This document shows, piece after piece, positions 5,281 to 9,743 of a stretch of DNA of 9,743 nucleotides. Location: the NCBI GenBank assembly GCA_934650095.1, contig CAKUFT010000042.1, positions 1 to 9,743 of the forward strand. The letters are read 5' to 3'. Numbering within the stretch: position 1 is the stretch's first letter; each line of letters starts with the position of its first letter. Under the pieces are notes generated by a model, which made no database searches, had not been told where the DNA came from, and saw only the letters and a program-made list of their open reading frames with translations. The position numbers and the translations under genes are program-made. The stretch comes from an uncultured Collinsella sp. GTDB taxonomy: Bacteria > Actinomycetota > Coriobacteriia > Coriobacteriales > Coriobacteriaceae.

Positions 5281-6693
5281 TTACATCTCTTCGGCAGCCG
5301 CAGCGCGAGCAGCCTCGAGAACCTCTTCGGGAAGCTCGACGCCCTCGTCGGTGTTATAGCCGTACTTCGCAGCGCCCTTCTTAAGGAAGAAGATCGAGAC
5401 CACAGCGGTAAGAGCCTCGGCCACCGTCAGAGCCAGCCATACGCCGTCGCCGCCCATAACCATAGGGAGTGCCAGCAGCAGGACAATGGGAAGGACAAGG
5501 GAGCGCAGCGTGGAGATAACCAGCGGCATCATCGTATCGTTGAAAGCGGTGAGCATGTTCTGGATGCAGATGTTCACGCCAACGAGACCTGCGCAGGAAG
5601 CGAAGAGGACCCACTTCTGCGATGCGAGCGTGTACACGGGATCGCCAGGCACCTGACCGTAGACCAGCAGGATCGGCTTCATGAGGACGATGCCAAGGAT
5701 GGCGATAACGATGATGAGGGCAGCGCTCAGGCGACGATACTTCTGATACGTGCTGTGAATCTTCTTGGGGTTGTTCTCGCCGATCTGGTAGCTGATGATC
5801 GGGGTGGCGCCCTTACCAAAGCCGATGAACGGGCCGACGAAGAGGAACTGCACGTACAGGAAGATTGCGGCAACGGCGACGCCGTCGGCCCCAAAGTACT
5901 TCATGGCTTGGATGTTGTAGATAGCGGTCATGAAGCCGGTGGCGGCACTGTAGATAAAGTCGGCAAGGCCGATCTTGCAGCTCTCGGCGACATTCTTCGC
6001 GGGACAGGCCGGCGAGTCATAATGCAGGGCACTGCTCTTGGAGAAGATGACGACTGCAGAAGCGATGGCGGCAAAGGCGGAGCCGGTACCAAAGCCAAGA
6101 GCTGCACCCGTGGTGCCCAGACCAAGCGTACCCTGGTAGACAACGTCCATGCCCAGCGTGACCAGACCACCAAGGATGGTGATCACCATGCAATGCGTGG
6201 GCTTACCAGCAGTGAGCAGCCACATCTGGAAACCAAGCTGGATGGTGTAGAGCGGCATGAAGAAGCGGTGCACGTTCCAATAGGTGGTGCAGACGGGAGC
6301 GAGGCCTGCGTCAGCGCCCATGAAGTACCACACCTGGTCGCCAGCAAAGCTGATGGCAAAGCCCCAAACGGTAGCGATAATGGTCGAGATGAGAAGCACG
6401 CAAGTGAAGGTCTTGTTTGCCTCGGTCGTCTTCTTCTCGCCCAGAAGCTTGCCCAGAAGGGCGGCGGAACCGCCGGAGAACAGGAAGGCGATGGCCTCTA
6501 CCACTGCCTGAGCAGGATAGACGATGTTAATGGCCGAAAGCGTCGCCGTGCTGTTGAAGTTGGTGGCGATAGCGGTGTCGAAAATCTGATAGATACCGGT
6601 CCAGAGCTGCAGCAGGATCGAGGGAGCTGCAAAGAGGAACAGACCGATAAGCGTGTAGTTACGCGCGAGCTTGTTAGGGCTGGTTTCTGCCAT
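5281..6693 (-). CDS. MATE-family efflux transporter
   Basis: A 470-residue inner-membrane protein with about 12 hydrophobic segments in two homologous halves, the normal size for multidrug and toxic-compound extrusion transporters, which use Na+ or H+ gradients to export (mostly cationic) small molecules. The paired family loops are visible: GGSAALLGKLLGEKK (74-88) in the first half and GFGKGATPIISYQIGENN (291-308) in the second. The overall pattern is closest to MepA-like MATE proteins. The ATG at 6693 is one base after the amidohydrolase stop (TAA-T-ATG), and its ribosome site, GAAGGAAGGCGAG, lies inside the end of that gene, so translation is probably coupled. The C-terminal tail (445-470) is acidic and Ala/Glu-rich. 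The exported compound is unknown; coupling to a hydrolase suggests a product or a related toxic compound rather than a generic drug. Confidence 0.9.
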   Translation of the reverse strand: MAETSPNKLARNYTLIGLFLFAAPSILLQLWTGIYQIFDTAIATNFNSTATLSAINIVYPAQAVVEAIAFLFSGGSAALLGKLLGEKKTTEANKTFTCVLLISTIIATVWGFAISFAGDQVWYFMGADAGLAPVCTTYWNVHRFFMPLYTIQLGFQMWLLTAGKPTHCMVITILGGLVTLGMDVVYQGTLGLGTTGAALGFGTGSAFAAIASAVVIFSKSSALHYDSPACPAKNVAESCKIGLADFIYSAATGFMTAIYNIQAMKYFGADGVAVAAIFLYVQFLFVGPFIGFGKGATPIISYQIGENNPKKIHSTYQKYRRLSAALIIVIAILGIVLMKPILLVYGQVPGDPVYTLASQKWVLFASCAGLVGVNICIQNMLTAFNDTMMPLVISTLRSLVLPIVLLLALPMVMGGDGVWLALTVAEALTAVVSIFFLKKGAAKYGYNTDEGVELPEEVLEAARAAAAEEM

Positions 6694-6694
6694 A

Positions 6695-8335
6695 TTACTC
6701 GCCTTCCTTCTCGTACATGGTCTTGCCGTCGATGACGGTCATGAGGCACTTGGCCTCGTGGATGGTGTGGGGATCGATGGACGTGATGTCGCGGTCCATG
6801 AGCACGAAGTCGGCTTCCTTGCCCACTTCGATGGAACCGATGCGCTTCTCGAGGAAGTTCTGATACGCACCATTGATGGTGCCGGCGCAGATCATGTCCT
6901 CGACGGATACACGCTGGTTCGGGTCGAGCACGGTCTCTTCCGAAGCGTCGCCGGGCGCGCAGCGAGTCACGCCGACCTCCAAGCCCTCCATGGGATCGGG
7001 GTTTGACACGGGGAAGTCGGTCGCCGAAGTGACGACCATGCCGCGGTCCCAGAACTTCTTGAGCGGATACTCGGACTCGGCACGCTCACCAAGCTGAGCG
7101 TGCTCCAGGGACTCATAGCACACGGGGTCCTTGAAGTGCCACGTAGGGTTGGCGCAAGCGATACCCTTGAGCGCGGCAAAACGATCGATGTCCTCGTCGC
7201 GCATGACCTGCAGGTGCGTAATGGTCGGGCGCCAGTCATCTTTCGGATCGGTTGCCTGGGCATACTCAAAACCGTCGAGCGCCATGGAGATGGCCGCGTC
7301 GCCGATAGCGTGCACATGCACCTGGAAGCCCTTTTCCTTGGCATAGCGAACCATGGCGTTGTAATCGTCGGGCTCGCAGTTGGGAACGCCGCGGAAACCA
7401 GGCTTGTCGGTGTACTCATCCAGCAGATAGGCCGTACCGGACTCGATAACGCCATCGAGCACGAACTTGATGTTGTTGCACTGATAGTGTTCGCCATGAT
7501 AGGAATCGCGAACCTTGGCGCAGCGATCGATCTTGTCGAGGCCCTCGTGCTCGGGCTTGCAATAGAAGCCGGAGGTTACCTTGAGCTTGAGCTTACCCTC
7601 GATGTCGAGTTCCTCGAGAGCAATTTGAGCATTGACCTCATCGCGAAGAATCGGCTCGTAAATATTGGTAATACCGACCGCAAGCAAGTCCTCCTGCAAC
7701 GTAAGAATGGCGCTCTTGAACTCTTCGACCGTATAGGAACGAATCGCCTTGAAGACATCGTTCATGGCCCAGTCGCGCACAAGACCCGTAGGCTCCTGCG
7801 TCTCGGGATCCAAAACGATGGTTCCGGCCTCCTGGCTCACAAAGCCGCGACCGATGCCGGCCTTCTCGAGGCACTTGCTGTTGACCCAATAGGAGTGGCC
7901 ATCGTAGGAACCGATAAGCATCGGCACGTCCGGACACACTGCATCCAGCAGCTCCTTGGCCTGAATCTTGCCCTCGTTCTCGAACACGGCGTTGTCCCAA
8001 CCCATGCCCTTATAGAACTCGCGGCCGGGATGCTCTTCCACATATTTGCGGATGGTATCCACGTACTCGTCCACGGTCTCGAGACCCAAAATGTCAATCT
8101 CGTAGGCAAACTGGCCGGCACCAGACGAGAAATGCATATGAGCATCGCAGAAGCCCGGCATGAACATGCCGTCGCCCGCCTCGATCACCTTAGTGTCAGG
8201 ACCGACGTACTCGTTCACCCCCGCCTCGTCGCCCACATAGACGAAAATGCCGTCCTTAATCGCTACCGCCTGAGCGGTAAACTCTGCGCGATTAGACGTG
8301 AACACCTTCCCCTTAAGTACGGTATCCGCTTGCAT
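6695..8335 (-). CDS. Metal-dependent amidohydrolase, YtcJ/Amidohydro_3 type
   Basis: A 546-residue cytoplasmic enzyme with no signal peptide, full length for the COG1574 (YtcJ-like) branch of the amidohydrolase superfamily, which includes N-substituted formamide deformylase. In order: a small beta-domain (1-55), metal-binding GFCDAHMHFSSG (61-72; H66, H68), SYDGHSYWVNS (143-153), IKFVLDGVIESGTA (289-302), FQVHVHAIGDAAI (337-349; H340, H342), ITHLQ (372-376; H374), TSATDFPVSNPDP (436-448; catalytic-type D440), and a C-terminal return to the beta-domain (GSIEVGKEADFVLMD). It hydrolyses an amide or similar bond, but substrates vary widely and none can be assigned. The ATG at 8335 has GGAAAGGAG six bases upstream. 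It is first in a coupled pair with the MATE exporter and has an unusually structured leader. Confidence 0.9.
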   Translation of the reverse strand: MQADTVLKGKVFTSNRAEFTAQAVAIKDGIFVYVGDEAGVNEYVGPDTKVIEAGDGMFMPGFCDAHMHFSSGAGQFAYEIDILGLETVDEYVDTIRKYVEEHPGREFYKGMGWDNAVFENEGKIQAKELLDAVCPDVPMLIGSYDGHSYWVNSKCLEKAGIGRGFVSQEAGTIVLDPETQEPTGLVRDWAMNDVFKAIRSYTVEEFKSAILTLQEDLLAVGITNIYEPILRDEVNAQIALEELDIEGKLKLKVTSGFYCKPEHEGLDKIDRCAKVRDSYHGEHYQCNNIKFVLDGVIESGTAYLLDEYTDKPGFRGVPNCEPDDYNAMVRYAKEKGFQVHVHAIGDAAISMALDGFEYAQATDPKDDWRPTITHLQVMRDEDIDRFAALKGIACANPTWHFKDPVCYESLEHAQLGERAESEYPLKKFWDRGMVVTSATDFPVSNPDPMEGLEVGVTRCAPGDASEETVLDPNQRVSVEDMICAGTINGAYQNFLEKRIGSIEVGKEADFVLMDRDITSIDPHTIHEAKCLMTVIDGKTMYEKEGE

Positions 8336-8341
8336 CGCAAA

Positions 8342-8409
8342 CTCCTTTCCTGTGACCCGCTTCTTAGTTCAAAACGGATTTCACAGGGAAGATTACGGTC
8401 GGAAAGGAG
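8342..8409 (-). promoter_or_regulatory. Alternative RNA hairpins that can mask the amidohydrolase ribosome site
   Basis: In the minus-strand leader the ribosome site GGAAAGGAG (8342-8350) is exactly complementary to CTCCTTTCC about 50 bases upstream (8401-8409). The pairing continues, after a three-base bulge, with GGTC (8354-8357) and GACC (8397-8400). A second, exclusive pairing uses the same region: TCACAGGAAAG (8345-8355) with CTTCCCTGTGA (8381-8391), ten of eleven positions. Both hide most of the ribosome site. This looks like translational control or a riboregulator; no known riboswitch class is recognised. Confidence 0.5.
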
Positions 8410-8575
8410 GTTTATTCCATGCGCCAAACGGTCAATTTCACTCAACCTTAGTTGTACAAGCAGATTATTTTGGCAGGTAAAAAGCTCCATTTCATTCTTC
8501 GGTGCCATAACACCACGTCCCGTTCGCGCGAGGAGAACGACCGCTCACGGCTCGCATAGGATACGCTTTAGCGCT

Positions 8576-8605
8576 CTTATACCCCTAGGGTTTACCCTCC
8601 GTCTA
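8576..8605 (-). promoter_or_regulatory. Candidate sigma-70-type promoter for the amidohydrolase/exporter operon
   Basis: On the minus strand TAGACG (8600-8605; four of six to TTGACA) is followed after 18 bases by TATAAG (8576-8581; five of six to TATAAT). The spacer holds the overlapping dyads CCCTAGGG (8583-8590) and AGGGT-TT-ACCCT (8587-8598), possible operator sites. Transcription would start near 8569 and give a leader of about 230 bases containing the alternative hairpins. It is the best match in the 361-base gap, but this is pattern matching only. Confidence 0.35.
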
Positions 8606-8624
8606 TCCATTGTCGATAGTCGTA

Positions 8625-8663
8625 TTGGGCCCATGGCGCCCCTCGGCGGCGCCCAGTGCCCAA
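8625..8663 (-). other. Two-step hairpin after the ABC ATPase gene
   Basis: TTGGGC (8625-8630) pairs with GCCCAA (8658-8663), and inside it GGCGCC (8635-8640) pairs with GGCGCC (8648-8653), with a 4x4 internal loop. It is 34 bases past the ATPase stop. There is no T run on the minus-strand side, so it is a weak terminator candidate or 3'-end stabiliser. The remaining gap to the amidohydrolase holds the promoter and leader structures described separately, and no convincing gene. Confidence 0.4.
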
Positions 8664-8696
8664 ACGGCAAGTCCGTGCCTGCCGCCGCGAGGCCGC

Positions 8697-9743
8697 CTAC
8701 GCCCTATAGAACACGTTATCGGCAAAGAAATCGGCCGGGGGCTCCATGCACGCGATCTCGCCGTCGAACATCATGGCGATGTCGTCGGCGACCTGCTCCG
8801 CGAAATCTAGGTCGTGCGTGGCCATGACGACGGTGCCGCCCGCCTGCGCGTGGCCACGCAGTGCGTGAGCGATAATGCGGCGGCTGGCCAGGTCCAGGCC
8901 CTTGGTGGGCTCATCGAGCAGCAGCAGCTCGGGACCGATCAACAGCAGTTTTGTCAACGCAAGCAGCTGGCGTTGACCGCCCGAAAGGTCATACGGATGA
9001 CGCGCCTCCAAGCCCGCCAGCCCCAGGCGCGCCGCCTGCTCCTGCGCTGTGGCCTCGTCGTATCCGCAGGTCGAAGCCCATTCCATCAGCTCGTCGCGCA
9101 CCGTCTCGGCGACCAGCAACGCCTTGGGGTTCTGCGGCAGTAGCGCCGCCGAAGCCGCCCCACGCACCATGCGGCCGCGCTGCAGCTTAGCCGTCTTGGC
9201 CAACACCGAGAGCATCGTCGACTTGCCGCAACCGTTTCCGCCCACAATCGCGTGTACCGCGCCGGCCGAAAACGTCACGTCGAGTCCGCGCAGCACCCAA
9301 CCGGACGCACGGTCGTAGCGAAACCAGCCTTCCGACAGGGTGGTAGCCGACCCGCCGTGCATTTTTTGGAGTATTCTGCTTCCATCCGTGCGCGGGATGG
9401 CTTCCTGGCTGTTCTCTAGCGACGTTTGAGCCACAAATTCGGACGATTTGTCCATTTTCCGGGTTTTTTTCGCACCCGATACGTCCTCAGACGGCTCCAG
9501 AGAGCCCAAATTGCCCTCGCGCCTGCAGAATACTCCGTTTTTTGCACATCGGGTGGCACCCCACCCCAACACGCCATCGGAAAACAGCGATTCTCGGCGT
9601 CCCAAAGAAGCCATATCTGCCACCTCGAGCACGCGACCGCCCTCGATCCGATACGCGCACGTCGCATATTCGAGCATCGGACGCGGCTGGTGCGTTGCCA
9701 CGACCACCGTACAGCCCAACTCGCGGTTCACGCGAAACAGCGC
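8697..9743 (-). CDS. Two-domain ABC ATPase of ECF-transporter type (5' end beyond the window)
   Basis: The frame stays open to the right edge, so the gene is partial: 348 residues are visible. The first ABC domain is represented only by its end, ALFRVNRELGCTVVVATHQP with the switch histidine (H18), so Walker A, signature and Walker B of domain 1 lie outside. Domain 2 is complete: Walker A GGNGCGKST (168-176), Q-loop LLPQNP (Q204), signature LSGGQRQ (253-259), Walker B LLLLDEP (273-279) and H-loop ATHD (H310). Fused ATPase pairs like this usually drive ECF vitamin importers together with a T subunit, presumably encoded upstream outside the window. It could energise the separate S component at 2627-3328. 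Odd point: the linker between domains (about residues 45-137) is unusually long and its DNA is a hairpin-rich inverted repeat. The stop is TAG at 8697. Confidence 0.9.
   Translation of the reverse strand, partial: ALFRVNRELGCTVVVATHQPRPMLEYATCAYRIEGGRVLEVADMASLGRRESLFSDGVLGWGATRCAKNGVFCRREGNLGSLEPSEDVSGAKKTRKMDKSSEFVAQTSLENSQEAIPRTDGSRILQKMHGGSATTLSEGWFRYDRASGWVLRGLDVTFSAGAVHAIVGGNGCGKSTMLSVLAKTAKLQRGRMVRGAASAALLPQNPKALLVAETVRDELMEWASTCGYDEATAQEQAARLGLAGLEARHPYDLSGGQRQLLALTKLLLIGPELLLLDEPTKGLDLASRRIIAHALRGHAQAGGTVVMATHDLDFAEQVADDIAMMFDGEIACMEPPADFFADNVFYRA
9358..9546. repeat. Inverted-repeat segment inside the ATPase inter-domain linker
   Basis: GGAGTATTCTGC (9368-9379) and GCAGAATACTCC (9525-9536) are perfect inverted copies, each with a run of six T on the outer or inner side and then TGCA (9358-9361 and 9543-9546). 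Weaker similarity (ACCCG) continues outward on both sides. Inside are two small hairpins: GGAC/GTCC (9441-9453) and CGGGT/ACCCG (9460-9478), the latter with a run of seven T. The segment is in frame without stops and encodes linker residues about 66-129. It looks like a small palindromic repeat inserted in, or fixed within, coding sequence. Confidence 0.6.

Noticed and set aside
5164..6735. Long open frame on the plus strand opposite the MATE exporter gene
   Set aside because: It lies antisense to a clear family member, is rich in His, Asp, Gly and Arg in a way typical of reversed GC-rich codons, and has no recognisable domain. It is a by-product of codon bias.
8401..8451. Plus-strand mini-gene: GGAAAGGAGG, eight bases, then ATG and a ten-codon frame
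   Set aside because: The apparent ribosome site is the reverse complement of the anti-Shine-Dalgarno segment in the minus-strand amidohydrolase leader, which explains it without a plus-strand peptide.
8452..8459. TTGTACAA perfect palindrome as an operator
   Set aside because: An 8-bp palindrome is expected about once by chance in a gap of this length, and no second copy or promoter box is placed around it.
8263..8508. 81-codon minus-strand open frame overlapping the amidohydrolase start
   Set aside because: Its last 25 or so codons are out of frame inside the amidohydrolase gene, it lacks a good ribosome site, and I see no family. The AT-richer DNA is better explained as leader and regulatory sequence. 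A decayed gene fragment is not excluded.
7100..8827. 575-codon open frame on the plus strand opposite the amidohydrolase
   Set aside because: It is antisense to a gene with clear catalytic motifs, shows no family motif, and runs through the intergenic leader into the ATPase gene.

Overview
The window looks like chromosomal DNA of a GC-rich, gut-type actinobacterium. My best guess is class Coriobacteriia, close to Collinsella. The reasons are GC-rich codon use with strong AGGAGG-type ribosome sites, a LuxR-type regulator with a multi-helix membrane N-terminus (a protein type common in Coriobacteriia), an actinobacterial ECF vitamin-transporter S component, a two-domain ECF ATPase, and intergenic DNA full of palindromes. 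The taxon is inferred from gene content only.

Layout. At the left edge is the 5' end of folP (minus strand). A sirtuin-type NAD-dependent deacylase (minus) follows, divergent from an exodeoxyribonuclease III / AP endonuclease gene (plus). Between the end of that nuclease gene (1889) and the convergent end of an ECF S-component gene (2627) lie about 740 bases with no credible gene. They are almost filled by four palindromic elements: two diverged copies of one large structured repeat about 249 bases apart, one 23-bp hairpin, and one 39-bp perfect palindrome whose arms carry their own terminal inverted repeats.

From 2627 to 9743 every gene is on the minus strand. In transcription order they are: the 3' part of a double-ABC ATPase (enters from the right edge); an amidohydrolase (YtcJ/Amidohydro_3 type) one base upstream of a MATE-family exporter; a membrane-anchored LuxR-type regulator; a small four-helix membrane protein of unknown function ending in a clear intrinsic terminator; and the ECF S component. 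The amidohydrolase, exporter and regulator look like a functional module: an enzyme acting on some amide or cyclic substrate, a transporter for a related compound, and a membrane-sensing regulator. The substrate cannot be read from sequence.

The most interesting non-coding signals are: (1) the palindrome cluster at 1958-2620, where two elements keep one architecture and one core while their arms have diverged but still pair; (2) the amidohydrolase leader, where the ribosome binding site can pair with either of two upstream segments in mutually exclusive ways, behind a candidate promoter with a dyad in its spacer; (3) a hairpin-rich inverted-repeat segment read in frame as the linker between the two ATPase domains. 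None of these proves a new system; each is a specific, checkable observation.
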